Positions 30,163 to 42,230 are shown, numbered from the stretch's first letter. The stretch: DNA of 51,354 bases from Ceraceosorus guamensis (GCF_003144195.1 NW_020290095.1:1-51354), one strand, 5' to 3'. Numbers and translations: made by a program. Notes: a model not told the origin generated them from the letters alone.

Positions 30163-31977
30163 CTAAGGCTTGTATGCGTCCTCCACGAATCTGCTGACAA
30201 TCAAGCGTTGAATTTGAGAGGTCTAGGAGCGTGAGGCGAGTACAAGTGGATGCGAGAATCAGCGTCGGGTCGCTCGTGACTAGCAAGTAATGGACGCGTG
30301 GGGTCACACTCACTCCCTCGTAGATCTCGTAGATCTTCGCATCTCTGTACAGCTTCTCGACCGGAGACTCCGTGTTGAAGCCCATACCACCAAAGACTTG
30401 GACCGCACTATCAGACGTAATGATGAGAGGGTCAGCAAACGCAGCAAGGCATGCACTGCGACGTGATTGGTCAAGCGTGACTTACAGGTTGGCATTTGAG
30501 ACGGCGGCACGAGAAGCCATGCACTTGGCGATAGACGCGTAGTAGCTGTTTCTCTTGCCACTGTCTTTCATCCACGCAGACTTCCATGTCAGGTTGCGGC
30601 TGGACTCGACATCCATCGCCATGTCAGCAAGGATGAAGGCGATGGCTTGGTGCTGGATGATGGGCTTGCCCATCGTCTTGCGCTCGTGAGCCCAAGTGGC
30701 TGCTTCGGTCAAGGCACGTTGAGCCAGACCAGTGGCTGCAGCGGCGATCAAGGGGCGCGTGCTGCGGCCGGGAGGGGTAGAGATCAGCAAAGCGATACCG
30801 AGCGTCTGTAAAGGGTCATGCTCATTGCTCACATGTCGAAAGCACCCATAGCTGTCTTGAAACCATCTCCTGGCTTGCCAAGCACGTTCTCCTCAGGGAC
30901 CTCGACGTCCTCAAAAGTGATCATGCGAGTGTCGGAACAACGCTGGCCCATGTTGACTTCCTGCCAGGTGTGAGCAAGGCGCTTAGCTCTCGTGTGATGC
31001 AGCAACCCCACGAAGGAAAGAGATAGCCGCTGCTCACCTTCTTGCCTTTCGTGATGCCCGCAGAGTCTCCGTCCACTACAAAGCCGGTCAGTGCCTTTGA
31101 TCCAGTGGAGTTGGGGTCAGTCTTGGCCAAGACGAAGTACCAGTTTGCGTGGCCCCCGTTCTGCGTACCGCGGGGAAGCAGCGTCTGTGAGCTCGAATTC
31201 GACTTCACGAGTACCTCGACTCCTGGAGCGACTCACAGTGATCCACATCTTGGTCCCATTGAGGATCCACTTGTCGCCCTTCTTTTCGGCGCGAGTGCTG
31301 ATGTTTGCCACATCTGATCCTGCCCCGGGCTCGGTGACGCAGTATGCCGCAACAAGGGGCTCCTCTGTCATCCTGCCCAGGTACTTAGCTTTGGTCTCCT
31401 CGCTCGCAGAGACGAGCAGAGGCGCTTCGGCCAATCCGTTGGCCTCAATCGCAGTCTGGATACCAGAGCAGCCGTACGCGAGCTGCTCAGAAATCAAAGC
31501 TCCCGGAAGCACACCGAGACCCAAGCCGCCAAACTTCTCAGGAATGTGCGTGTTCCTGTGATAACCGATTAAGTGCTTCCAAAGCGTGAGCAGACTTGGC
31601 GCGATGAGTCCGTAGGCTCATCTTGACTCACACGAGACCGGCAGCGTGTGCCTTCTTGATGACCTCCCATGGGTACTCCATGGTCTCGTCATGATGCCTG
31701 GCCACGGGAATGATCTCGTCCTGAGTGAAGCGGCGAGCAAGCTCTGCATAGGCCGGAGGATGGTTAAATCGAGAGATTTAAGGAAGAGTTGAGCAAGACG
31801 CCTGGGTGACTTACCAAGATACGCTTCTTGGTCCTCAGTTAGTCCAAAGCTGGGACCGCTGGTGCTCGACTCGAAAGAGGTGATGTTGCGGCGAGGAACG
31901 ATGGGCGCGGCTGCTCGCAGAGCCATGCGCGATGAAGAGGGCACTGCCCGAGGAAGACCAGCACGGAAGAGCGACAT
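30163..31977 (-). CDS. Mitochondrial acyl-CoA dehydrogenase, medium-chain (ACADM) type
   Basis: Eight exons (31977-31815, 31743-31632, 31555-31237, 31160-31038, 30960-30833, 30761-30486, 30407-30314, 30222-30163) give 424 residues, close to human MCAD at 421. It is an FAD enzyme that makes the first double bond of acyl-CoA in beta-oxidation. The first 35 residues are Arg/Ser/Ala-rich and fit a mitochondrial presequence; no peroxisomal SKL-type end is present. Family signatures are complete: [93 protein letters not shown] and [17 protein letters not shown]. The catalytic Glu is in IYEGT, at about residue 404. Introns are 71-91 nt, and the phases agree at all seven joins. It is in line with the other genes on this strand. 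Confidence 0.95.
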
Positions 31978-33287
31978 TGTGAATGCTGTATGAAAATGCT
32001 GTGTCCAAGTGTCCGAGGAGAGCGGAATTCAAGGTGTCGTGGTGGTGGCAAAGATGTTTGCCTGAAAAGTGGAAGAGCCTTCAACACTTGATCAGCCCAT
32101 CGAAGTAAGTAATCGCACGCGTTCGCGCCAACTCTTCTGAACGCTCGATGAATTTTGTCGCAGGACCCCTCCCTGCTTCGCCTTAACCTCGGCCTCACAG
32201 CATCGGCCGCTGATGGGCTGTACTGTACGTATGCAGGCGAACAATTGTGTGAATGCGGCGCACCAACACGTTGCAACCGAGCATCAGCGGCTGCCCGAAG
32301 CCTCGGGGATGCATCTGAATCGTGCATCAAAGTCCAGCCAGCAGGGATCGAGAGACAGGTGCTGGACAGCCGTCCAGTATTGCCTCGGGTCCGCCGAGTG
32401 AGAAGAGTCTCGTGAGTCTGACGAGTGTTGCCACGCTTTTACCCAGGGGCTTCCTGGCGGTTGCTGGCGATGCCCCTTATTTCAAACCTCCGCGAGGCCG
32501 GGCAACGATCGAGCGCAAAAGCCCGAGACGAGTTGCTGGCTCAAACATGCCGCCAAGGTGACTTGCATGCCGCGAGCAATAATAAGCTTTCTTTTGCGCT
32601 CAAGTCAGATGCGTCTCCTCAAACCCGTGAATAATCGCTGCTTTATGATTGTGAATACGCACGCTAATTGCGCCGCTTAGCAAAGCGCCCAGGTCCACGC
32701 GTCGCCCCGCGCCGCGCCGTGCCTCGCCTCGCCATGCAGCTTCGCAGTGGCGCTGAGTGTACTTTAGAGCGGATTCACGCGTGCATGAAGACCTGACCAG
32801 GCCGAATCTTGATGAGTCGTGAATGCCGAAGTGACCGAGCCGATTCGCCCGGTGCACAAAGATCACGTGAAATCTATCTTGCAGGCGCTCTCGATCTGGC
32901 AATTCCGCCAATTAGGACATATGCGCTCGGGGACGGTGAACTTACTCTACCTGCGACAGTGGTGAGTGAGAAGCTGCTTCTGCACAATCGATCGTGAGTG
33001 CACGGAATCGAGTGCGTGGGCTGGATCAAGCCAGCGTCGCATTCACATCCACATTAGAACATCGTCGAGAGACGGCGCACGACGAATCGTAGATGCCGCT
33101 AAGTATGGTGATACAAGAAGGTGATAGAACACATGACGTGACGTGACACAACGTGTCGTAATGACAACCAAGGGGAGCCTAGGGAGGATTATACACTTTT
33201 GACTGTCTTGAATCAAGCAGCTGACGGCGCCTCGAGCGGTTCAGAACAAAGCGAGCGGCGAGTACGTCGTACCTTTGCGACACACTC
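31978..33287. other. Intergenic region (1.3 kb) upstream of the acyl-CoA dehydrogenase gene
   Basis: This contains the promoter side of the gene starting at 31977 and the 3' flank of the exonuclease gene. Near 32700-32750 is a run of GC-rich CGCCCCGCGCCGCGCC-like sequence. At 33130-33160 the pattern ACGTGACGTGACACAACGTG is a short ACGTG repeat. Short open frames are unconvincing. Confidence 0.5.
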
Positions 33288-36200
33288 TCAAGAAGGTGGA
33301 GGCCTTTTCTTGGGTACAAAAAGCGAGGCTGCGGCTCTGGGATTGACTCTTGGAGGCGGAGGTGCAGGGCGAGTGCGAGCGAGAGGCAATGTTTGACCGC
33401 TCGCTTGTCCTTGATTGTGAGAATCTGAAGGTCCTGCACCACCATCAGGACCACTGAGCGAAGGGCTCGGCGGTGGGCGCAGGTACTGACCAAAGTCACC
33501 CGTGAGAGGCGTCGATGGGCTATGTATAGCAAGGGCGGGCGACTCGGGCCCAGGGTGGATTGGGGACGTCGTAGAGCCAGCTGCGCTGGGCTTCCTTTCG
33601 CGAAATGGCGAAGAATGAGGATCTTCCACGAGCTTCCATCGAACAATCCTGCATAGGAGAGCAGGAGAAATACGGTCAACACCAATGCCAAGACTTGGTG
33701 ACGAGAGAAAACTCACTCTTGCGCGACGCGCGCATCCTCTAACGAGCTGTGTCCAGCGGCACCCGCAATCTGGATCAGAATACCAAGGTGACGCTTGGCG
33801 AGCTCCCTGAGGCTGAGTCTCATTGGCAGACCTTTCGAATGAGGAAACAGCAGAGCCGTGTCCGCGACGCGATCGTGAACCAGACGCATCGCTCTCAGGT
33901 CGTTCTCCAATCCATGACCGATAAGGACCGTCTTGGGACCCACGAATTCGGCCACTGCCATTTGCGCAGCTCCCAAGCTCGGGAAAATTTCGGTGGCCGC
34001 GTCGGCTTCAAAGTCAGCAGCGCTGACACCAGAGAAGCGCGTATTGTAGTCGATTGCTGGCGCTGAAGGTTTGATCAGCTGATCCACGAGGACCTCTCCG
34101 CTTTCGTCCACCAGCGTGATCCTGACGATTGACATGCCCGCGGTCGTGAAGATCAATTCTGCATCTAACGCGACAACATCCTGAGTTCTGCTCCAAGTAT
34201 GTTGGGAATCCGTCTCCGTCATCTCGGCTCTGATCGCCGCAATGCTCCTGAAGGGCTCGTATGCGTGCAAGACTTTCACATTGTCGGTCTTCCATACGTG
34301 TGGGCCGCGCGAACAAGTGTGACCGTGCGCGGATGAGGATGCTTGATTGAAGCCTGCAGATGCAGCGACGGATGCAAGAGAGCTGGGAGAGCTGAAAGAT
34401 TGTTCTGTTGCATCGCAGCAGGTGTAGCGCACAATCCTGCCGGCTCGACGACTTCCATGCCCAGGCTCTGATTCGTAAGACTAATGGGTGGGAGTGTCCA
34501 GCGGTGCAGGTTAGATTTGACCGTGCTGCAAGCGGATGAGGTCGTCGCGACTCACCTTCTTGCCCCAGTGATAGCTGCACGCTTTTAGTTCCTCGCGAGC
34601 GTCTTCGAGGAGCATCGCAAGGCTTTGAGACCCACTTTGATCGGTGCCCGATGACTCCTCGAGCTTCTTCGACTTGGAAGCCCACATGCTCTCCTCACGA
34701 ATCAAAGCGCGTACTTTGAAGTGTTGTCCACACCTGATGCATTCTCTAGTCGTGCCAATGCCTTTGGCAGAAATTTCTGCCTGTGTGCCGAGTCTCTCGT
34801 TGAAACGGATTTCTGGACCTTGCTTGTCTTCCCTGCCAGAGGCCTCATGGTCGGCTGCCGTTTCAGGATTTGCGCCCCAAGCTTCCTTGATGACCTTGTC
34901 GGTGGGATCGCCTTCAGCAGTGTCGAATCCAGCCGGGACGGGAAATCCAAACTCTGGCTGACAGAGTTTGTGAGGGGGCGCTACAAGAGCATAAGCCTCA
35001 AGCCGCTGCAAGCTGAGACGACCCTTTTCACGCTTCTCCATGACCTCTTTGCGCTCGCCCAGCTCCTTATTCAGACCGACGTGCTCGGAAGTCAGGATGA
35101 TCGAGATGGCCTCGGCACGCGCCGCGGCGGTCCAATCGTAATCTGCAGATTGTCTGCTGTTCTTCGCCGCCTTCTTGATCACTTTGAGAGCTTTGCTGCC
35201 CACTTGGTTGAGCTCTCCGATGGCTTTCGGATCTCTTGCTCTCTTGGAAAGCTCGGCAAGCGGCGCACGCGCGGTAGACTTGTAAGTTCCGGCGTGCGAG
35301 ATGTGGTAATCGCCAGCTTCTTGTCTACGTGCATGTCCAGCCGCGATCTCCAAGACGGCAGATCTGATGACCTCCTCAACCTTCTCGTCGACATCAGCTC
35401 GTTTCAGACACTGCAGCAGTCCAGCGTAAGCCTTGTTGAAATGCTGGTACAAGTGGTCCAGCATCACATTGCGGTCATGCGGGGGAACCTTACCGCTCGG
35501 CTTGACTGGATTGATCTTGACCATTGGCGCTCCACTCGCCCCTCGGACTCCTGCTTCGGGCCATGGTGTTCTGAAAGCGAGATCCAGCGCAGGGTAGTGC
35601 AAAGACGACGAGGTAGGCACATCGGTCAGAGCAGTCTTAGCCTCGCTCTGTGCCGACGTTGGTGTTGCAGTTGATGTAGCTGTACTTGTGCTGTGGCTTA
35701 GACTGATGCCGAGGCTGTATTGGCCTTTTGTCCGATTCAGATCGAGTCGGGGTGGCGCGTTGATCGTAGTCTTGCTTTGCTCGCCCAAGCTCCGTGGAGG
35801 CATGGAGGCGCTTGAGCTTGGCTGAGAGGCACCTGGACTTGGTGTTGGAGCAAGCTTGACTCCGCTCGTGGTCTTTCCTCCGGCAGCCTTAGATGTCGCA
35901 ATTTGGTTGCTTGTCATGCTTTCTCTGCGAATTGGCTGCGTACCTCCACTTTCGGGCGGGGCCAGTCGCGGGGAAGCAAGAGCCTTGGGCTCAGCAGGAA
36001 TGCTAGCCTTTGAGCTCAAAGGCAGCGGCTTGCTCTTCATAGCCGGTATAGTCTGTTTTCCGACTGGATGTCTGGTGGCAGCGACGCTAGGCTCTTCGTG
36101 AGAAAGGGACGCCGTGAAACGCGGGTGAGTGACGCCGACGTCAGCCTCGCTGCGTTTGAGCGAGGGCGAGGTAGGCGCTACGCCAGCTGGTCCGCTGGAC

Positions 36201-36676
36201 TCAGGAGGCGACTTTGGCGACGTCTCGAGGATTGCAGGGTTATCTGAATACCTGCGAAAGTGTCGGAGCGTTGGATCAACATCATCATCATCTGCGAACC
36301 TCAATCGTTTGCGAGGTTGACCCTCGCCCATGGCCAACTCGGGATCGGGGATGGTGCTTGCAGAGCTGTGTGGGGCCTCAACGCTGGTTTCGAAGTTGTA
36401 GAGTGCTGGCTGGGTCGCAGTCACAGAAGAGAAGTGTGATGGCTGAATTGAAAGGTTTGAAGAAGTAGCAGGTGGTGGTGGGTGGCGAGCGGTTGGCGAT
36501 ACGCGCATCTTTGGGAAGAAGCGCGGCGCGTTTGCGGGAGGTGCAGGGAAGTCGCCTGGGAGAGAAGGAGCACTGCCTTGTGGCGCCTTGTTGTAGTCGC
36601 GATTACGATGGTGATGTTGACTGAGTTGACCAAGGCCCAACGCTGGATTCAAGGGATCGTAAGGATCGTCCGCCAT
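33288..36676 (-). CDS. DEDDh RNA exonuclease of REXO1/Rex type
   Basis: Exons 36676-34556, 34480-33717 and 33648-33288 give 1081 residues. The family trims 3' ends of small and ribosomal RNAs. The exonuclease domain follows about residue 800. Exo I is VVALDAELIFTTAG (catalytic D813 and E815; most relatives have Cys between them where this has Ala). Exo II is LIGHGLENDLRAMRLV, and Exo III is AGHSSLEDARVAQE with the His and Asp of the DEDDh set. Before it come CSYHWGKK, GSRRAGRIVRYTCCDA and a Cys/His stretch ending GPHVWK, as in REXO1-like proteins, with a CIRCGQHFKV pair near residue 660 that could bind zinc. The first 400 residues are Ser/Pro-rich and disordered. The tail after the domain is Pro-rich. 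The ATG at 36676 has A at -3 (aagATGgc). Introns are 75 and 68 nt. Confidence 0.92.
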
Positions 36677-38199
36677 CTTGGCACGCACAAAGAGGCGCTC
36701 TGGAAAGGCGACCGTGGTCTCTTCTTTGCCCTGACGTGTGCGTGCAAGAGTGGAAGGAGAGCAGCGTGAAGGCTAATGCGTGCGGAGTGAAGCTTCGGTG
36801 GGCGCGCTTAGCCACGACCATTCGAAGTCTTGCAAACGGCGTAGCCAAGCAGACGCAAATGGGCGGTGGAGCAGGGTTAGTGTGGTAGTGTGAGTGGCAA
36901 GTCGCGAGTAGCGAGCAGTTGCCCGTCTCTGCCTCACCCGACGCTCATCTCGCCTTCGGTGATGAGGTGGTGCGATCCCGCAGTCAAGAGTAGTCGTAAG
37001 TGAAGGAAGGTGGGACTCGACCCGGCGGCCCAAGCTCACGACGAAGGAGAGATGGGTTCGCGCGCCCAACACGCTGCTGCTGATGATGGGCGCACCACTC
37101 GTGCCTCGTGACTTGCACGAGTCCAATCAGTGAATCACGAATCGTGATCCTGTTTTTGTTTTTTTGAATCGATCGACTCAAAAACTCAATCACAATCAAG
37201 AATTAAGACTTGATTGACAGATCGATTTGAGCGCGCACGCGCGCCGCGCGTTTGTCGCGTGACCACGGCCAAGCGCAACACTAGTGAGGTGCAGCAGCGA
37301 CTGTGATCGAGTAATCCGTCTTTTGTAGTGCCCGCGCTTTGACAGACCATCCTCGACACCATCACAAACAGTCACAACAGTCGTGTATTGTCAGTCATCA
37401 GCAGATCATCAAGGAAACACCGGACACTTGACAATCACAATCACATGCGCCGTGTCAAATGACTGCGCATCGGCTTTCCCATGATCGAGATCACCGGCAA
37501 TCATTAAGACAGCGAATTCAACTTGGAGTACGTATGTAGACGTGTGACTATATGATGGGACATTCATGACTGGGATTCTCGCACTCAGTCTGAAGACTTA
37601 TAGGCTTTTGACATGAGTCAAGGGTCCCACCTCGACGTCCCCCTCATTGGATTCACGTGATTGTGACTCAGAGTATGAACGCACTCATCACAGCACACGC
37701 ATCTTCTAAATGTGGCTACTCACAGGTGCGACCACTTGCCAAGGACGGCGTAAGAATCACTCAATCAGCATGAAGATTGAGGTTATGGGTGAGACACAAC
37801 AATCGCGGGAGAAGCCGTACATATCTTCAGCAACTCAAGCCTCTCGATAGAGCTCTGATGACAGGACGATGACAGCATGGATCAGGCGTGACTCGAGCGA
37901 ATGAAGGATCACGAATCTCAATCTCACCGCTCGCTGACCACGACTTGGCTACGAACGTCGATTCGTAGCACGTAGGGCTGCCATCCCATGTGACGATCTG
38001 ACCAAGAGCAGCTGGCAGCCAGACATGGGTCCACTGTCGATCTTGAAGCTGTCATGGCCGCACTTTGGGCGGTCGTGACTGAGCTAAAGAGGTGAGAGCC
38101 CGAGGCCAAATCTGTGTGCTGCTCAAGTCTCCCGCCGCCAAAGAGGTCGTCGAGATTGACAATCACAAGCGAAAGAATGACGCTCAGAGCTTGCATCGA
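36677..38199. other. Intergenic region (1.5 kb) with CACGA/TCGTG inverted repeats
   Basis: This gap lies upstream of the exonuclease gene and downstream of the gene ending at 38200. It has several motif copies: 37105-37113, the perfect inverted repeat at 37134-37148, and copies near 37654, 37904 and 38072. Around 37180-37220 the sequence is rich in CAATCA/TTGATTG and AT. I see no gene. Confidence 0.55.
37134..37148. repeat. Perfect inverted repeat ATCACGA-A-TCGTGAT
   Basis: Seven-base arms face each other across one base. The geometry is the same as at 12781-12791 (CACGA-C-TCGTG), which suggests one motif family rather than chance. It is 460 bases upstream of the exonuclease start. Confidence 0.8.
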
Positions 38200-39318
38200 T
38201 CAGTCCTTTTCGCTCATGCGGACCGTTTTGGGAATCTCGAGTTCGGAGCACTCTCCCGTCATTTGGGCGCGCTTCATGTGCTCGTGGTGCAGCCTAAACA
38301 ACTTGCACGGCAATTCCTCCCACTTCAATTCCTTTGTCGTGCCTGCACCTTCGTCGTCAAAGTCCAGTCGTGCGGGCAGCGACCTGTACACCTCGAACGT
38401 CGTCACCTATCCAGTACGCCATTGGATTGATTGTATTTGTGAATGAAAGGCAGGTGTCAGCGTGAACTGACTGCAGGATAGCAAGGATGACGAATGCAGG
38501 TTTTATCCAACAAACCATCTGCCAGCACTCGCCTGGTCTAATGCTTGCAGCTCCCTCTTCTCTGTGCTTATCAATCCTTCCACGCCATGCGGAAAGCCAG
38601 CATCGAACCATCGCACCCGAGGGTCGTGATCCCTGTCCTCCGCAGCGCGTACTTCCTTCTCGCCATCTTCCTTCTTGATCGTCATATGCCTGACCAAGAT
38701 CACAGGCGCCGTCTGCGAGGATTCGTCTTGCTTGGGGGTGGATGGAGCATACAGACTGCCGTGCTTCATACGGATTTGCAGCGGCAGCGAGTCCAGATCC
38801 AGATTTTCAACATTGAGGCGCACACCAAAGATGACCCTGGAGCCGGACGGAAGTCGATAGGTTCCTTCTGCCACGCACGGCTGGGTAGCAAAAGATAAGC
38901 AGAAACGGCGATGAGTCGGGCATGGCAAGCAAGACCATCCGACCATCCCCGCCAATTTTGAGACATCCGTCGGCGAGCTCACCAAAGATTCTACCTCCTC
39001 GATCTCGATCGCGTCCATCAATCCCGCTTCTCTGTGCGCTGGTGATGCTATCAAGCCCAACATCATCTCCAGATCTGAGCTTCTATTTCGTGCCACGGCT
39101 GAGAAGGGGTCGTCAAGGCTGAGCAACTACTCACACTGGGGCTCCTCCTCCTCAACGGTGCGTGCGCATTCCCTCGAATGAGCCACACTCCTCAGATATT
39201 TCCCCTCCACACTCTCAGCTGCCAAGTATCTCGCGTACAACTTTTGGTCCGACTTGTCCTCGTTTCTGAGCACAATGGCAGCCATGATGCTGATGCCACA
39301 TGACAGTGCGAGTGACAT
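38200..39318 (-). CDS. Unknown protein with N-terminal membrane segment, about 310 aa
   Basis: My best model has three exons: 39318-39135, 39074-38533 and 38406-38200. The ATG at 39318 opens a short hydrophobic stretch (MSLALSCGISIMAAIVL) and a charged segment (RNEDKSDQKLYARYLAAE). Later parts look ordered: LEMMLGLIASPAHREAGLMDAIEIEEVESL, a strand-rich stretch with GTYRLPSGSRVIFGVRLNVENLDL, VILVRHMTIKKEDGEKE, and a charged C-terminus with TKELKWEELPCKLFRLHHEHM. I do not recognise the family. Intron 1 (60 nt) has GTGAGT. A nearer acceptor would make it 36 nt, which is too short for this genome. Intron 2 is phase-compatible only with a GC-AG donor (CAG|GCGAGT). A 63-nt in-frame block at 38943-38881 may be a further intron, giving 289 aa. 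It could be a mitochondrial or ER protein anchored at its N-terminus. Confidence 0.6.
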
Positions 39319-39758
39319 TGCTGCGTGGCTGTGCGTGAATGAAGTTTCCTGAAGGAGGGCGGATGAGTGCGCTGCACAAAAGAAAGGAATGTTGTGGAGA
39401 GACGTGTGAAGCCATGCATTGGTCAGATGGCTTGTGATTCAGACACTGAAGAGCTGGAAGCTTACGCGACGCCCAATCAGCAAAGGAACACCTGAAACAT
39501 CCACTGCCGTCAATAAAAAATCCTAAAACCCAATCCAAAGAGGGCCGAGTCGTGAGTGAGCTTGTCTGCGCCGACGTCTCCAGCGCCATTATTGTACCAG
39601 GCTCAGATTGCTTCATGTGATCAGATGATGAGCGCCGTCAGAACAGTAGAGTACAAGAATCGCTCAACAGCATTGGTGGAAGATGATAGCATTGTCCCTC
39701 AAGTAATCTACATCGGCTTCTATCCGTTGCGCATAGCTGCCGGACCAGTGACTGCGCA
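39319..39758. other. Intergenic region between the unknown membrane-anchored gene and the kinase
   Basis: This 440-base gap should hold the promoter of the gene starting at 39318 and the 3' UTR of the kinase gene. I see nothing further in it. Confidence 0.5.
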
Positions 39759-41441
39759 TCACGCGAGTGCTCTCAAAGCCTTTTCGGTAAGTTCGAGCAC
39801 CTCGTCAATATCAGGTCTCTTCTTCGGATCAAGCACCAAACATCTCCTGATGATGTCCTTGGTCGCTTGCGAATGAGTGCTGCTCGCTGGCTCTGGAAAC
39901 TTCCAAGTGCCAGTCTGTACAGTCATGGCTACGCTGCCACCTTGCTCGACTATCTGTGGGGTTTCGAAGGGCGAGTAGCCGTACAAGTGTGCAAATAGCG
40001 TGGCGCCCAAGGACCAAATGTCGACCTTTTCATCTAGCTTCGCGTCCGTCTTGACATCGAATAGCTGTAAGTGGGTCAAGGAGTCTGATAAGCTTCCTCC
40101 AACCACTTTGACCCAAGACGTTCGCGTTCCACTCACCTCTGGAGCTCGATACGGCATCGAGCTGTGCTCAGCCGCCAAATCCTGCTGCATGATCGCCTCT
40201 CTTCTAGACTTGATATGTATACGGCCTCTGAGTGCAGAGCCAAAGTCCATCAGGACAGCTACGGGTTCCGCGAGCGTGCCATCTGCTTGCCTCTCTTGTG
40301 CAATCATGATGTTTCTGAAGCACAGAAAGTCGCCATTCAATGCGTCAGCACGCATCTAGCTTTGCTAGGACACAGCCCACGAGACCAAAACTCACGCAGG
40401 TTTAATATCCCTGTGTGCCCAGGGTACGAGATCGCCTTCTCTACCTGTTTCCTGCTCGTTATTCATTTGCAAGCTAGAGGTGGTCATCTCTGGTCTCGGT
40501 TTGGGAGGATAAGAGCCGTCGTCCTCATCATCGGCTCCTTCATGTCCGTCTATCAACCTTCTCGAATCGGAGTCATCCTCATCATCTTGGCTTGCAGGCA
40601 CAGGTAGTTGCTGATCATGACTTTCCAGGTCTTCTCTTGAGTGAGCTTGCATTTGCGCTTCTTGTTGCTCGCGCTGAGCACCAACGTTTGGCAGACGATA
40701 CTGATGCATGGCTTTCAAGCCTCTCGCAGCACCCCTGAAAACGAGTAGCACGTGCTTCTCATTCGCGCTTTCGCCCCGCACAGCACGAGCGTTGATCTCG
40801 TCTTGCGCATTGCCTCTGAACAGGGGCAAGAAGAGGTAGACGATGTGTCCGTCCGCTGTCTGCTCTACGCAGGAGTCGAGAAGCCGGATAATGTGTGGAG
40901 AGCGGAATCGACGAGTAGTCTCGATCTCTGCCAGCGCCAGCCGCAGAGTGGGTGTGCCAGAGGGACACCGCATCTGGTCGGAGTAGACGTATGGAGGGCT
41001 CAGCACATGCGCAAACATACCATCGCTTCCTTGTGCGCACCACCCGCGGAGCACAGCGTAGCGCTGTCGACCGCACGGTACTCTTCCACTCACTTGCTTG
41101 AGCGCAAAGTCTCGTCCGCTAGCCTTGTCTCGGGCAAGATACACGAACGAGAACCCGCCCTCGCCCAGCAGTCTAATGATGTTCAAGCTGCGTCCATTAA
41201 GCTTCAACGTCCCTCCAGCCGCAAGTCCTGATGATCCCGCCGCTCCGCTTCCTCCCGCAATGAGCGAAGACGCATGGCCTGAGGAGCCCAGCATGGACGC
41301 CAAAGACCCAGGCAGCATGTTGAGAGCTGGAGCGCAGCATGATGGGATGGATGATCCTAGCGCATGTATGGCGTCTTGAAATTGCTCAGCGAGCGACGCG
41401 CCACTCGCACCACCACCTCCAACCGCACCGTATCCTGACAT
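39759..41441 (-). CDS. ENV7: Env7/STK16-like serine/threonine kinase (NAK family)
   Basis: Four exons, 41441-41094, 40973-40396, 40314-40137 and 40064-39759, give 469 residues. Yeast Env7 is a palmitoylated vacuolar-membrane kinase that limits membrane fusion, and STK16 is its Golgi-linked animal relative. Kinase motifs are all present: glycine loop LLGEGGFSFVY (91-101), Lys115 in FALKQ, a Glu in LALAEIE, HRDIKPAN (D305), MDFGS (D332), SMPYRAPE (to 368), and DIWSLGATLFAHLYGYSPFE. ALKQMRCPSG after the Lys and RAPELF...DEKVDIWSLG are hallmarks of this subfamily. The Cys pair in SIPSCCAPAL (about 35-36) in the N-terminal region could be palmitoylated. An unusual acidic insert of about 80 residues (DDEDDSDSRR, ADDEDDGSYPPK) breaks the domain just before HRD. 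Introns are 120, 81 and 72 nt. The family is certain; vacuolar placement is inferred. Confidence 0.93.
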
Positions 41442-42230
41442 GCTGCGAATGGGGATAGTGTGAGGGCAGACCGAGAGTTTGGATGAACACTATTAGAGAG
41501 CGGGGTTTTCGATGAGCTGTTTGGTGTTGCTGCGTCAGAAACTTGTTCTCCCGAGATGAGGGCTGCTTTAGGCCAAAGACGATTCAGGAGCTGAGATGCT
41601 CGTGAATGACAAGTGCGGGAGTCACGAGTGTAGAGAATGTGAATCACTGTAGGCTGGACCATCTGCTTGCTCTGCTGGGAGTCTTGAGTGTTGAGGGTTC
41701 GAGGGGGGCGATCGACAAGATGCTCATGCGCTCATGTCCGCCCATGCAGTTCAGCTTCCACATGAACGCACGCGCCACGGTGCAGCTTGGCGGTGCTGCT
41801 TTGATCACGTGGTTCAAACCGCTCATTCCACTTTTGGCTTATTTGAGAGTTGAGACCTTATATATGGTCTCAATTCTTGACTCGCAAGTTGGAATTTGAA
41901 TGAAAGGTCTTGATGTGAGGATCTCGTGGAGCTGAAGGTGGCCAACGAGCACCCAAAGTACAGGTGAGTGTGTCGAAGACGAGGAACGCTTCTTGCATCT
42001 GTAAGAAAAGTCAGGAGACTCAAGAAGAGTCGTTTGACACCCGCGTCATTGGCAACCACAGAGCGACACATCAACTTCATGCTTCAGCCTCCGTGTGATT
42101 CTTGGTTTGCATTGCAGGCAATCGATGGTACATATCGGCTCCAAATTACAACAGAGACAGGAGACGAGGCAAATTAGACAATGGCAAGTGTGAGGTTCTC
42201 TCGCGGAGGTGGGGCGACAGAATGACGAGA
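41442..42230. other. Intergenic region between kinase and ERT1 genes
   Basis: This 789-base gap lies upstream of the kinase and downstream of ERT1. An inverted pair CTCGTGA (from 41599) and TCACGAG (41622-41628) flanks about 16 bases. TTATATATGG near 41856-41865 is a possible TATA element about 415 bases before 41441. No gene is seen. Confidence 0.5.

Noticed and set aside
37009-37050. tRNA-like GGGACTCGACCC word
   Set aside because: It recalls a T-arm, but no matching acceptor, D or anticodon arms can be drawn around it.
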